A DNA stretch of 64,000 nucleotides from Mytilisepta virgata (GCA_028015205.1 CM051521.1:92542513-92606512), one strand, 5' to 3'. Counted from the stretch's first letter, positions 11,643 through 23,514 are shown. The notes: generated by a model from the letters alone, not told the origin. Numbers and translations are program-made.

Positions 11643-11841
11643 TGTGACGGCTGAATACTAACTCTAAACAGTTTTGGCTTAGCTTGAAGTAAAAACAATG
11701 GCGTTTGGTTTGATCATGTATTCGTTCTGAAACTTTAGCTACACATAGACAATGGATGACGTTAACAATTAAAGCTAGTTACGGCGCTAAACGTTACGTT
11801 ACCATTTGACGTTAATTAATGTCTCTATAAAATCCACAACA
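11643..11841 (-). repeat. 5' LTR of the BEL/Pao element
   Basis: The promoter-side LTR in element orientation. It appears identical to the 3' LTR and abuts the ACTAC target duplication at 11842-11846. Confidence 0.93.
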
Positions 11842-12228
11842 ACTACAGATACACCAAAGTCCGCTTCATATTTGGATTTGTTTCTTGAAATAGACTATGA
11901 GGGACGTTTGAAGACAAAACTGTATGACAAACGTGATGACTTCAACTTTCCTATTGTTAATTTTCCCTTCTTAAGTAGCAATATACCAGCATCGCCTGCA
12001 TATGGCGTCTACGTTTCTCAGCTTATCCGATTTTCAAGGGCATGCGTGAGTTACCCTGACTTTCGACAAAGAGAATTACTGCTGTCACAAAAGCTTCTTA
12101 ACCAGGGTTTTATCAGGGATAAGTTGATGTCATCACTTAAGAAATTTTACGGTGGTCATCATGAATTGATTGACCATTACAGTGTTCCAATATCTAAGAT
12201 GATGTTGGACCTGTTCCCACTGTCGTAA
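11842..12228 (+). pseudogene. C-terminal part of a Penelope-like reverse transcriptase
   Basis: After the BEL insertion the RT frame resumes and runs to its natural end (LDLFPLS then TAA). Recognisable blocks are ASYLDLFLEID, KLYDKRDDFNFPIVNF, PAYGVYVSQLIRFSRAC and a C-terminal LLSQKLLNQGF...LKKFYGGHHEL. Most of the protein is missing because of 5' truncation, and the rest is split by the LTR element, so it cannot be functional. The apparent ATG at 11806 lies in the LTR and is incidental. Confidence 0.8.
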
Positions 12229-12642
12229 CCTTTCATGTGCCTCCTACGATTTGTGACTTCCACCGGATTGACTTTGTTGAACTTCACGACGGGTGCCGTA
12301 TACGGAGCAGGAACTGCTTACCTTTCCGGAGCACTTGGGTTCACTCCTGGTTTTTATAGGAGTTCGTGTTGTTCATTGTTTTTAGTTTTCTGTGTTTATT
12401 TGTTGTTTTTGTGGTTGTTCGTTTGTCTTCCCGGGTTTGTCTGTCCAATGGATTACGTTTTATTGATTGCTCCTTAGGTATATTTGTCCTTTTTACAAAA
12501 CAGTCAATAATGTTTGAATAGTTTGTTTATCCACATTATTGCAAGTGGTTGTCTTTAGCGATAATGTCAGATTATTTTTTAAACCGTTACGCCAAAAGGA
12601 GATAAACGAGTCGTTTTGTATTGGTATTTTGTCGTATTTAAC

Positions 12643-13325
12643 TTTATTACGAAATTTCCCTTTTTGAATACAAGATTACTATATTTATTAAGTTGGTTTG
12701 ATTAAATGTGCCCTTTATAACCCCTAAAATCATGTTTTCTTCAGAGATAGTCAGATCGTGTAAAATACCTGTCGTCTTGAAAATCTCTTCTATTTCTTTT
12801 ATGATTATTTTCGATAAGTTACATCTAAAAAATAAATGTTCCAAGTTTTCAAAATTATTTCTATCTCGACACAAATGGCATTTCCCATCAGATAAATTCA
12901 TTTTTTGCAGACGACATTCCGTGTATATAATATTATGAACACATTTCCATTGAAATTCTTTAACTTTACTGTGAATTTAGACTTGTTTTAAAAAGGACCA
13001 TATTTCATGCCATTCTATTTCCCGGTTAAAAATCTGCTCCCACTTGATTTGGCATTTCGGCAGCGTTTTAATTGTTAAGCAGTCTCTAATGTTTTTTATA
13101 CTGATCACCCTTGGTTCAATTATTTTTCCCTGTTTATTCACAAAATGCAAATCACTATCTATCTGTAACCTGAAATGGTTTTTATCAGGTACAGTCAGAT
13201 TTCCCTTTAATATATTTAGAAATTTGTTGGGAATAGCTTTTTTAAGTCTAGAGTATTCCGAAATACAGTTTCGTTTATCTCTTAACAAATTGAAAATACT
13301 TGGGGGTTCTATTGGTTTCGTATGA
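12643..13325 (-). pseudogene. C-terminal ORF2 fragment of a LINE retrotransposon
   Basis: Read on the minus strand, about 105 codons (containing LLRDKRNCISEYSRLKKAIP and WEQIFNREIEWHEIWSFLKQV) run into one in-frame TAA. The same frame then continues through KVKEFQWKCVHNI to CHLCRDRNNFENLEHLFFRC and a further ~45 residues. The cysteine pattern plus EHLFF.C is the zinc-binding tail found in many non-LTR reverse transcriptases, and the KEFQWKCVHNI style suggests an L1-like element. The reverse-transcriptase core is absent. One internal stop and the truncation mark it as dead. Confidence 0.7.
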
Positions 13326-13734
13326 TTTGCTTATAGTTGCCTTTAGCGTCGTCTTCTATAATTAAATATAATGTAGATGTATATGATAATTAAAATGTCG
13401 GAAAAAGAATACGGAGGCGAAAATACAGTAGGCAAACTCCACAACACCAAAATCCAAAGGAATGGTGAACTCGTGATGAAAATAATCCTGACAACAAAGA
13501 TACAACCAAAGAAAAGACAAATAGTTAACTAAAGGGAACCAAAATAGGACGACATAAATGTAAGAAATAATTATAGCACTTGCAATATGTGCAACCGTCG
13601 CATTTCAAGTGGAGACAATCCGGTAGTGTCAAGTGGCAAGGCAGGTTGAAGAGTCAATTCCAGTAAGGCGTTAATTCTAAAATAAGAAACTTCGTGTCGG
13701 CCAAGCAATTCTTGATGACGAAGTTAATGTGAGA

Positions 13735-13914
13735 ACCACTACTATTTAATGAAAGTCAACGTACAAATCATATGTACGACTGTACCATATCCACTGTGAT
13801 ATGTAAACACCATAAGTAGGCCCCTTGGCATGTTTTTTCTAAGAAAGTTCACAATTGGAAAGTTAAAATCATTACGCTTGTCATAAAGTTTTGCTTTCAG
13901 TCGCATTTTGTCGA
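13735..13914 (-). pseudogene. Small Penelope-like reverse-transcriptase fragment
   Basis: On the minus strand 13821-13914 encodes RLKAKLYDKRNDFNFPIVNF, matching the KLYDKRDDFNFPIVNF block of the other copies. After a frame change it continues as PTYGVYISQWIWYSR and YVDF, matching PAYGVYVSQLIRFSRAC. The fragment is short, frameshifted and surrounded by unrelated sequence. Confidence 0.65.
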
Positions 13915-13924
13915 CTAACTCCTT

Positions 13925-14690
13925 ATAATGCTTATTTGGATTTAAGTTTTCGGGTTTTTAACATTTGATTAATAATTCCATTAACAAAGGGCCCCGCGTC
14001 AATCGTGACCACTCTTAAATGTTTGTTCCCTGTCTACTTCTTGAATTACGTATTTATTTTGTCTGAATGTCTGGAAATTTGAGTACCAGATCTAGATTAA
14101 CATCGTGTAATATTTCTTATAGTGTTAGTTCATGCTTATTTTTTATAATTGCTTTCATTGTTGAACCCAGAGTGACTTAGTTTCTAGTACAACATCATGT
14201 TACCTTTTCTATTAGACGGAAATACGTGTAGATTTCAACAGCAACTGTAGCGCGTGCCTAGGGGTTATGTCTCAGATGTGTACACTATTAGGTGATATTT
14301 TACGGGAGGACATATGAACACTAAATTCTATTATCTCTTTGAATCTTTCTCTACAATATTTTGGGTTACAATAATTCGGCAATACAACGTTTTGTATCTG
14401 ACCATTTAGAGTGAAACATGATTTGACTCAATCTGTATTTAAACTTAAACGAAATTGGTACCATAGACTAATATTAACAATAACAGAAAAAAAAATAAAG
14501 CGTGTCTGCATACTCATGTATAAACTTCCAAGAATTTAACAGTTTTATTTAAATACATACAATAACATTTTTGCAACAAGCCAAATATAGTTGTGCGATT
14601 CTTCCATCCGGTTTTGAAGTTGATAGTTTTCTCTCAATAAGGAAATAATTGAAATATTTAAACGATTAAACTTTTCATTGTAAAAACAAG
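13925..14690. other. Region upstream of the complete receptor gene, no gene seen
   Basis: AT-rich sequence with no long ORF and no recognised repeat. It must contain the 5' UTR and promoter of the receptor beginning at 14700, but no clear TATA or initiator could be fixed. Confidence 0.45.
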
Positions 14691-14699
14691 CAGAGGAAA

Positions 14700-14751
14700 A
14701 TGATATTAATACCATATTTTTGGTTATTTACTCAAGTAATTTCTGTTTCAG
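14700..14751 (+). CDS. Signal-peptide exon of the receptor
   Basis: The ATG opens MILIPYFWLFTQVISVS, a hydrophobic signal sequence, and ends with one base of a split codon before GTAAGA. The next exon at 15033 supplies AA to give Glu. No upstream in-frame ATG was used because the hydrophobic core starts here and a purine lies at -3. Confidence 0.75.
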
Positions 14752-17700
14752 GTAAGATTTTGTTTGTAATTGTATGATAGTTGAGAAAACAAATATAAAA
14801 AAATAACAGCTGAGTAAAAACTGAAGGATCACACTAGAAAGTATCTTTAGAAAGCAAACAACTGAGATTAAAAAGTGTTGCTTTTTATTTCAGCTAGTTA
14901 AATTGTACGTTAAACATGTGTTTTTACTAATGAACAGATTTTGTTTGAATTCTTGTTGATTTATCATTATGTCGTTATGTCTGTAAAATACAGCAATAAA
15001 ACAAATTAAGAGTTTTTGTTTTGTTCGAACAGAATCTGCTTTCATCGCATTTCCAGCAAGTAACTGGACGACAGCTGACTCAGTTTGTACTTTGCCTCCG
15101 ATAGATAATATTACACCCAATGATCTTAAAAATGTAACTACTACAGCTGATGGTAAAACAGAGAAGGCTTGGACTGGAACTCGGGTTAAATACTCAACAT
15201 GGGCCGCTTTTATAGGTTAGTTGAAGTTGAAAAATAAATTTTAAAAGCAGATACGAAATATCATACGACTCAACAGTTGTGCTCAATGCCTAATTTGTTG
15301 AAAATCAAAATAACAATCCAAAAAATTGAAGAGCAAATTAAAAAATGCAAAAATGACCAAAAGGGTAAGCCAAAATATAAACGTGATAAAACAAATAACA
15401 TAAGTAGCTCAGTATATGTCTTTAAAGGTCTTATACAACAAAAAATGTAATTTCTGTTTATTAGTATTATTTATAAGTACTAACATATGTATTCTGTACT
15501 GACGGATTTTAACTTTATTATGTAAGTGCTACCTTACTCGCCTGTCTTTCCGTCCGTCCGTCATACATTTCTTGTAACCTAAACATCTCTTTCATTTAAA
15601 AGTTGTGCATTTTATTTCTATACTGTATATAAGATTTTAAAATTTTGATTTTCAAGACTGGGTCCACAATTGTCATACACTATATTTGGATTGGCAATAA
15701 GGTTTTAGAATTTGATTTTTATAAAGTCGGGCCACAGCGCTCGAATTTTGAAGTTGTGACCTAAACTCCACTTTTATATTTCATTTCATGCATTTTAAAA
15801 TTATTTCTTTATGCTATTGTCATACACTATATACAGATGCACAACGAGGATTTAGGAGTTCGATTTTCAAAACGTGGTGAATTTATTTTGATTTAGTGAA
15901 TTTAAGCTTGTGATTTTTCATTTTTTACTATGCACTTTATTTCTATACAGTATTGTCATACATTGAATGTAAATGTGCTGTCAGATTTTGGAATTTTGAT
16001 TATTCAAAACTTGGGGCCTACCGTGATATTGAATTTTGAACTTTTGAATAAGATAGTGACCTTAACACCTCTTCTTTACAGCATACACCCTATGTAGATG
16101 TGCAGTAAAGCTTTAGAAAATTGGGGCCCTTTTTAGCTCACCAGGCCAAAGGCCATGTGAACTTTTGTTATCACTCGGCGTTCGTCCTCCGTCCGTCGTA
16201 CGTCATTGGTTGATTTTTTTTTCTGGAACTGCTTGGCCAAACGGAATGAAACCTGACAGGAAACATCGATGGGAGGTTCTGCACAAAGTTTCCTCATTTT
16301 GTCCCGATCGTACTAAAATATGGCCACCATTGGCAGTTATTATTTCTGATTGGCTAATATAAAAAAATCTCCTCTGAAATCATTGGACCAAATGGAACGA
16401 AAATTGACAAGAAGCATGTATTGGAAGTCCTTTATAAATTTCCTCATTTCGCCCCGATTGGACTACAAATGTGGACGCCATGGGCAGTTCTTTTTTTCTG
16501 ATTGGCTGATATAACATAATCATCTCCTCTGAAGTCGCTTGGCCAAATGGAACGAAACTTGACAGGAAACATCTATGAGAGGTTCTTTAAAAGTTTCCTT
16601 ATTTTGTCCCGATCGGGCAACAAACATGGCCTCCATGGGCAATTCTTGATTATCCTTGATTGATTTAAAAAAAAAAATTCTGGAACTAAATGGCCAAAAC
16701 TGTCAGCCAAACTTGACAGGAAGCATCTATGAAAAGTCTTTTATGAAATGAATTTTTTTCATCCTCATTGGACGACAAGCATGTCTGCCATGAACAATTC
16801 TTGTTTCTGATAGGCTGATATAAAAGAAGGAAAAGCATGTCTGCCATGGGCAATTCTTGTTTCTGATAGGCTGATATAAAAGAAATCCTCTTCTCTGAAA
16901 CCGTTTGATCACATAAAAAGATACAGCTGGACAAGAAACTATAAGTTTTCTCATTTTGTCCAGATCATGCGACAACCATGGCGGCCATGGACAATTCTTG
17001 TTTCTGCCAGGTGAGCGATACAGGCTCAGCCCTCTGAGCCTCTAGTAAAAACATATGACTGTGTGGATGTGTGGGACAAGCTGTTTCCAACTGTCATCGT
17101 CTAGTTTTTATTTGTAACTTTCACGGTTTATTTCTTCACCTTTCCATCCATTTTACATTTTTTTTATAAAGGCTGCAATGTTGAAATTTTTGGAAGTGCC
17201 GATAAAACAGATATAAAAAGAGTGCAGGACTGTTTACTACATTGCTCTAAAGATACTGAAGCATCATACTTTGCCGTACAGGTAATTTTATCTGATAATT
17301 TCAAAATCTCAGTCATTACAAGATTAAAAGATAAATAATGAAACAGATATATGAACATACACCCAGGACAAAAAACTAAAACAACTGAAAAAGGTCTTGT
17401 GGCTTAAAAAGGTATCAAGATATTGTTTAAGTCCATTCCAAAAATGTACATTGTAGAAGCAGTGGAAAGTAGATAAAAAGCGGCGAGCTTTTCTAAGTGA
17501 AATAGATGTGACAACGGGATATGATATGATATTTTAATTTTTTTCTATGTTTAGTATTTTCGTAAATTCAATGCAATGTATATTTTCAGAATTCAAAATG
17601 TAAATGTCTAAGAGATAAGCCAAAGTCGACAACTGAATCGTTAAATTGTAGAAAGAAGTGTATAAATCCGACGGACACTCCATGTGGTTCCGGAATATCA

Positions 17701-19800
17701 GCCATGGTTTTCGTAATTTTAAAAGGTAATTCCTATGCCAACTTTTTCTTTTTCAAAACAATATAAAAACATAATACACTAATGTTACTTTATACACACG
17801 TACATGTATACGGCAGTGAATACAATGATTAGTGAATTGATCTAAGATTTAACAAACAAATTCGCAGTCTCTTTGTTAAAACCCTAGTACCGCGTTTAAC
17901 AAATACAATATTTTAGATTTATCATTACAATGTACACGATGCAGACGAAATGAATAGAATTAGTTTATTTTGATATAAATGGACAATTTAATCTCTTCAC
18001 AAAGTTTTTCATCTCAGTCAAGAGACTATACATAATGTAAATATTATATCTTTAATCTGTGTGGCTTCACGGTTATTTTTTATTATTACTGTTGCAGAAT
18101 CTCGGAAGTTCAAATAAAGTGCATGGGGTTTTTTGTTCCGCGTTTTTGAGATTTTTAAACCTGTTTTAAAATAGTTAGCTAATCAGAATTTTGATAAAAT
18201 ATTAACAAACAAAATGTAATATTATCGAAGACAAAAGACACTCTGTCATTACCTTAGTATATTTATGATTTGTCTACTTGTAATTCGTAATGGATATGGT
18301 TACTCATTTCATGTTCATTGTACACATAGATACTGAAGTCAAGTCAGAAAAATATTTCGAAAACGAATGTGTGAAAGCAACCCGAGATTTGAATTCATAT
18401 GAGGTAACCAACTGTTCAGCAATTTTGTCGTATGGCTGTATAGATACTACAGGTTCGTTTATTAGTATTTAAGCAATTTTATTGACAGAAATTTTGTGAC
18501 TTTTTGTTTCTTATTGCAGAAAACCAGTAACCCTTCGGTAAAACAATAAGCAATTCTTTTCTCTTTCGGTACATCAAGCGCATTTTGTCATGATCTCGGT
18601 TCAATATCCACGAGTATAGCGTTGACAAGTTACTTACCAGTTACCAGTAGCTTGTTGGACATTTTTTAAGAAAAAGTCATCAGAAGGAAAATGTTTTTAT
18701 AGGAGTTCGTGTTCATTGTTTTTTGTTTTGTTTTCAGTCTTTATTTGTTGTGCTTGTAGTTGTTCATTTGTCTTGCATGGTTTGTCTGTCCAATGGATTG
18801 GGTATTTTTGTTTCCTCCTTAGGTGTAATTGTCCTTTTTCTTTTGTACATAAAAACTCGTATGCCATTTAAATGATTACACATATCCCTGCAAGTCCAAA
18901 TGCCATGTTCTTTTGGTCTTTCTGTTATCAGTTTTTTTTCGAAATCTATCATGTTGAAAATAACAATTAAACAGAAACATGATTAAAGAAGGGAGAAATT
19001 ACTGGTTATTGACGTGAGTGGTATATCAATGAAATTGTCAAACAATTATCTAATTTAGAGGATGCTAAATATGGTCACCATTTTCATAGTTAATTTTTCA
19101 GTCAAAATCTACGGTTTTGAACAAAGCGAAATTTATATGCAATTTTAATTAATGTGTTTTGTAAGGCAAAATATACATAATGTCATGTTGTACGATAGGC
19201 ATCTGAATCTACAAAAACTGTTGTTAAATAGAAAGATTGTTGCTGAAAGTGTCCAATATTCTATTTTGTAGGTATCTTTACAAACAAAACATGGTATGAA
19301 TACCAAGAGGAGTGTTTCAAATCGGACATAGTCCCAAAATACAACAGCGTGAACATACATTCTCCACAACCAAACAAATTTTATTGGACTCCTATATTCA
19401 GGACGCATTTGGTGTTAGACGGTAATTGCTCAGATACATTTACAATAGATATACTAATAACTATTTACATGAATCGTAAAGATAAAGGAAAAAACTATCA
19501 ACGGAGTTATACATGAGAAACACATTCTTTACTTCTAAAATATGTTACAAATTTTAGAATAGACGAATTTGTTGAAATTAATTTTATGGTCATTATCAAG
19601 ATACTGGCAACTGTCCAGGTGATAACCTCGAAGTTGAGAGTCAACAGCCAGAGGTCACTGGTCATTGGTTAAAAAAACACTCTGCATACCAGTTTTATTG
19701 CACGGCCTATAATTTTAATAATTACGACTCATCAGTAATGTTCAAGGCCGAAAATTAAACATCCATAAACTGTAAATCAACAAAGAGAAGATTCCTTTTC

Positions 19801-19864
<64 letters not shown>

Positions 19865-22394
19865 GAGATAGTTCTTACTTTCCAAAAATATACTTAGTTT
19901 ATATGTACGAAATAAATAAAGAGCAGAAAAAATCCATCAATTGTTTTTATATTAACAGCAGAATTTAAATTGACAGATATAACGCCTCTTATCAAATTAC
20001 AATACACTAATTATGATGATTGAATTATAACTAAGAAAAAATTCATTGTAATAAAATTCACTGTAAATGTAGCCTTCACACTGATCATTGCTGATGCGTC
20101 AAGTTATGAAAACTTAGGCCGATTTAAATGGCGTTAAAAAGGTCCGTTGCTGAAAAGTTTACTGATATCTAAAAATAAATAGTGTTTTTCATTTATTATT
20201 TCAGAATTTGAGAAGTCGAAGCAAGTCTATTGAATACACGTTTAAGATATGTGTCCACCCCAGTTCAGATATTTTTAGAATAAATAAAAATTAACAAATT
20301 TAATGAAATTCTTAGATTTATTTTATAAGTTATATTGTACATGTAAATCAAACCGCCATATTTCTGAAGAGAGTTGTTGCTTGGTGAGAGCACACGTTTA
20401 TTTTCATTTTTTTTCAATTATTATTATACATCTAACTAGAAATTTATTTAAACTTAAGTTATTTTGGTGTAAGCCTATTTTGATAGTTTTCCTAAATTTA
20501 AGTTTAGATTTTATCAACAATAGATAGCATACTCGCAATAATCTTCCATTATGCATGTAGGTGTAAATGAAAGAAACCAGACATGTTTAGCAGTAGAGAC
20601 TTCAACTATCAAATACACAATAGAAAGCTGTGATAGAGTGTACCCATTTCTTTGTTCTAAATCAGGTAGTATGTTTTTAATGAAAACTAAAGTTAATGAA
20701 ACCTATTGTTTATCTGAAATCCTTTTTTTGAATACAATTTACTTTTTCAGCTAGGTCTGAATCTGATTTGGTTTTAGAATAAAATTATTTTGAAAGAAAA
20801 AATTCTGTTATCACAAATGGTTTCATTAAAAAATAGCAAATATATTGTTAAATCTTTGTTATGTTTTTTAAGGGCAAAGACTAAAAGATCCAAATGGAGC
20901 AAGAAGATCTTCCCTACGATTTATTACACTTCCAATATCAGGTAATTTACACTGTAGTATTCTTATTTCTTAGGTGGACTCGTAACGAGCTCGCCTTGAG
21001 TGTGTTAGGATGAACCAAATCAGCTTACAATGTATTTAATATTCAAAATACAGATGGAACTACTTCAGGTATTAAATTCACACATGGTCCACATGAAAAC
21101 GAAAGAGCAACTAGTACCATAGGAAAACAAATAGTGCAAAGGGTAAAAAAATGAACGCATTACAAAAGAAAGAAATTTTGCTGTTTAAGACATAAAAAAT
21201 AGTCAAGATCATTCCAAATCAGTTAAAAACCTGAATAAACTTTCCATGTCCTGCTCCGTCGCATTACAAGTGGAAAAGTTACTAAGTACAACGAGTTTTC
21301 AATTTCACTATGATGAAAACCCATCAGAGGATATATTATTCTTGATTTATTAATGCTACAGTTTTCATACGGCTTTATCTCTGAAAGTTAGATTAAGCAG
21401 TTCGCTGGAATTACTAAATGACAAATTAAATTAAAGTACTTAGAACTGTAAGAAGAATCTACACGAAACAATAATATTTGATACTAGAAAGGACAGAAAC
21501 TTTATTATATGAATTATATTTTGTTTCAGTTGTTGCAGCAAATGGTATATTTATTATCGTATTATTATTAATAATTGTTATAATATCTACAAAGTTAAAG
21601 ATGGCGTAAGTATTGATATATTTTCATCAACTTCAAACATATAAAGACTATTAAAAAATATACTCTTTATATTAAAATGGTTTTAGATGAAAATTTTCAG
21701 AAAGAATCTTTATACATTTGGCTGTTATGAAAAGACACATTGCAATAAAATTGAGGACGGCTTCACGGTTGGCCAGTTTGAATGCTAAATAACAGACCCT
21801 CTACAATATACATTTACCTTTTTTCTCCACGGTGAAACTTTTCTTGCACCAAAAGAAAGATTTTTCAAATTATACTATCAATCAGGCAAACTTTTAAAAA
21901 AGTAAATATCTAAAAAAAAATGACACGTAACCTTTCGATTTGCTTTTTTGTTTTGAGGAGATATTACATATTGACCACCATCTGATATTTTATTTAAATG
22001 ATGGGGTATCATTATATTTGCCAGATATCGATCTATTAATTTTGCATGGAATAAAATTGAGAATCTGCTATACATTGTAAAATAAATGACGAAAATGTAT
22101 ATTTCGTAGACGAGTACGCATGAATGGTCGGTCTTCTTGTATTTTAGTAAGCAAAAAAGTAGGCAGATGTTTGTTGATTGTTCTGATGAAATGGGTGGTT
22201 TTCCAGATCCTCCTAATTCCTCAGCGAAGTTGGTGAGAATCAGAGAAACGTACATTGAGGCCAGTGATGCACCTGTAAGATCTGGACACAGTACTTATAA
22301 TGATGTAGCCGGATTTACCTCTTCTAAACCGACAAACAATTGTTACAACGAAGTTTATGACGATGTCAACAAAACGTTTAAAATCAAGTCATAA
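14700..22394 (+). CDS. Single-pass receptor: lectin-like domain split by WSC, second lectin-like domain, TM, tyrosine tail
   Basis: Exons by splice signals and phase: 14700-14751, 15033-15215, 17172-17281, 17590-17725, 18330-18452, 19272-19421, 20561-20665, 20873-20941, 21530-21605, 22148-22394 (1251 nt, 416 aa; all phases agree). Residues 1-17 are a signal peptide. Residues 18-78 hold a lectin-like N half (NWTTADSVC...AWTGTRV). Residues 79-160 are a WSC domain with eight cysteines and YFAVQNSKCKC. Residues 161-201 are a lectin-like C half (ECV...NCSAILSYGC). Residues 202-286 are a second lectin-like domain with four cysteines (WYEYQEEC, YWTPIFR, QTC, ESC, PFLC). No EPN/QPD or WND calcium motif is visible. 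A hydrophobic helix (about 311-330) is followed by a basic stop-transfer and a tail with YNDV, YNEV and YDDV. It is probably a surface receptor; ligand and signalling are unknown. Confidence 0.8.
15540..16130. repeat. Degenerate tandem repeat in receptor intron 2
   Basis: Several copies, about 120-170 bp apart, of a unit containing CATTTTATTTCTATAC, TTGTCATACA and GATTTT(CA)AAA...GGGCC. Copies are only loosely similar. Confidence 0.5.
16131..17045. repeat. Minisatellite-like block with AGCTCACC...GGTGAGC ends
   Basis: The block begins TTTTTAGCTCACCAGGCC and ends CCAGGTGAGCGATACAGGC, so its ends are complementary. Inside are five or more degenerate ~160-bp units with GGCCAAATGGAACGAAACTTGACAGGAAGCATC and TTTCTGATTGGCTGATATAA words. 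Near 16785-16870 a short part is repeated almost exactly in tandem. Confidence 0.6.
18690..18960 (+). repeat. 3'-end fragment of the Penelope-like element in a receptor intron
   Basis: TTTTTATAGGAGTTCGTGTTCATTG through TCTGTCCAATGGATTGGG and CTCCTTAGGTGTAATTGTCCTTTTT matches the non-coding 3' region at 12351-12497. No coding part is present. The limit beyond about 18840 is uncertain. Confidence 0.6.
19805..19862. repeat. (AT)n microsatellite
   Basis: An uninterrupted AT dinucleotide run of about 58 bp inside the receptor intron between exons 6 and 7. Confidence 0.95.
21054..21068 (+). CDS. Possible 15-base microexon of the receptor
   Basis: The sequence reads ATACAG|ATGGAACTACTTCAG|GTATTA: an acceptor, 15 bases and a donor. 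Both sides are phase 1, exactly as needed between exon 8 (ends 20941) and the membrane exon (starts 21530). Inclusion would add five residues (DGTTS) to the stalk and keep the frame. It may be optional, or chance in AT-rich intron sequence. Confidence 0.35.
21763..22090 (+). repeat. Intron segment shared with the left-edge paralogue
   Basis: Matches 1-330 with minor indels, for example GGTATCATTATATTTG.CAGATATCGATCT. This is the nucleotide evidence that the two receptor genes arose by tandem duplication. Confidence 0.75.
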
Positions 22395-22919
22395 TTTGTC
22401 TTAAAATTATGTTTTACATTCTCTTTCTTTTGTAAATACTCCTGCTGATGTCTTACTGTGTACATGTTCTTGATAAATCTGTTTATATTATGTGTACAAT
22501 AAGTCAAACTTATGACGTGTTTAATGTACATCATTGTATACTGTAATACAAAAAGAGTATAATACCGTTTTACACCATTCTTAAACGGGAAAAAAAAGAT
22601 CGAACCGATCATCAACATGCATGTATTCATGTATAATTAAAAGTTTCAGTTCTTTATAAAATAACTTTTAAACTCCTGGGTGGGTTTTCATTGGTCGAAT
22701 AACTTAAATGTTTAGCCTGATGTTCATCAAGATTTAATGCTTAAAACCACTGTTAACCACTGTTTCTCTTTCGTCTTTTTAAATTTTTTTTTTACTTGGT
22801 GCGAAACATTGAAAAATGTGTTAACCCTTTACTTGAAATTTTATTATGTGCATTTACAGACTGTATAAATGGGTCAAATCCATGCAGCCCCTTACTTTAT
22901 AAACAAAATGTGTACGAAA

Positions 22920-22950
<31 letters not shown>

Positions 22951-23510
22951 ATAGACATAAAAATAAAGACAATCAAAGACAAAATATATGAAAGACAAAT
23001 TTGTTATTTCTATTATAAAATGCGATATAAAATCTATCTGCATAATACCTTTAAAAATATGGATATATTTATTAATTCATTCCATGATTTGTTTTTATTA
23101 ATCAATGGATTATCATTCATCACTGAAATATTATACATGTTATAAAGTCAATGAAATCTTATTAGTTAAAAATTCCTAAATTACGCCTCTTGTGTACTAC
23201 AGTTAAGTTTATCTACATAACGCGAGATATTTATCGAAAAATTACATAGATATAACGTACATATATGGACATTTTACACAATAATTTCAATTGAGAAGGG
23301 ACGGGACCAAATCTTGATTTAAAGTGTTCTCTTAGAGGAATGTTTTATGTACTATCAAATAACACCGACTAGTTTTTAAATCATTGAGTTTTAGTAAAAA
23401 CTTTATTCTGAGTGAAGTTTTTATACTCTATAATATATTTCGGTATGATAAAAGGTGATTTAAAAGTTAAGACAACAAATTAATTATTTCACAATTGTCA
23501 GGGTCATAAA
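22395..23510. other. Downstream of the receptor gene, no gene seen
   Basis: AT-rich sequence. An (AAAT)n run of about 38 bp lies at 22917-22955. No coding potential is recognised. Confidence 0.5.
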
Positions 23511-23514
23511 TGAT

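Larger units (their letters stand above)
5966..11841 (-). mobile_element. Full-length BEL/Pao LTR retrotransposon
   Basis: Two direct 199-bp repeats, 5966-6164 and 11643-11841, begin TGTGACGG and end CACAACA on the plus strand. I could find no difference between them. The element is flanked by the 5-bp duplication ACTAC (5961-5965 and 11842-11846). Between the LTRs lies one uninterrupted 1771-codon gag-pol ORF read from the minus strand. A primer-binding site, TGGTGCCGTGACG on the minus strand (complement of 11629-11641), starts one base inside the 5' LTR. I see no convincing polypurine tract before the 3' LTR. Matching LTRs plus an open ORF point to a very recent insertion. Confidence 0.95.
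5893..12497 (+). mobile_element. 5'-truncated Penelope-like retroelement copy interrupted by a BEL/Pao insertion
   Basis: Homology to the minus-strand copy at 58645-60613 begins abruptly near 5893, encodes a piece ending IKDTT up to 5965, and resumes at 11842 with TTDTPKSASYLDLFL. So the BEL element landed inside this reverse-transcriptase ORF. The frame then runs to a stop at 12226-12228. The non-coding 3' part continues to about 12497 and has relatives at 18690-18850 and 24480-24720. The abrupt 5' limit fits incomplete target-primed reverse transcription. Assignment to Penelope-like elements rests on RT features (YIDD box, KLYDKRDDF, PAYGVYVSQL) that I recognise from a widespread animal RT family. 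The exact clade is uncertain. Confidence 0.7.

Noticed and set aside
6346..11661. Several plus-strand ORFs of 60-150 codons opposite the BEL/Pao polyprotein
   Set aside because: They are antisense shadows of a long conserved ORF and show no family features.
11806..11841. ATG at 11806 as the real start of the downstream RT fragment
   Set aside because: This ATG is in the BEL LTR; the RT frame continues on the other side of the insertion at 5965.
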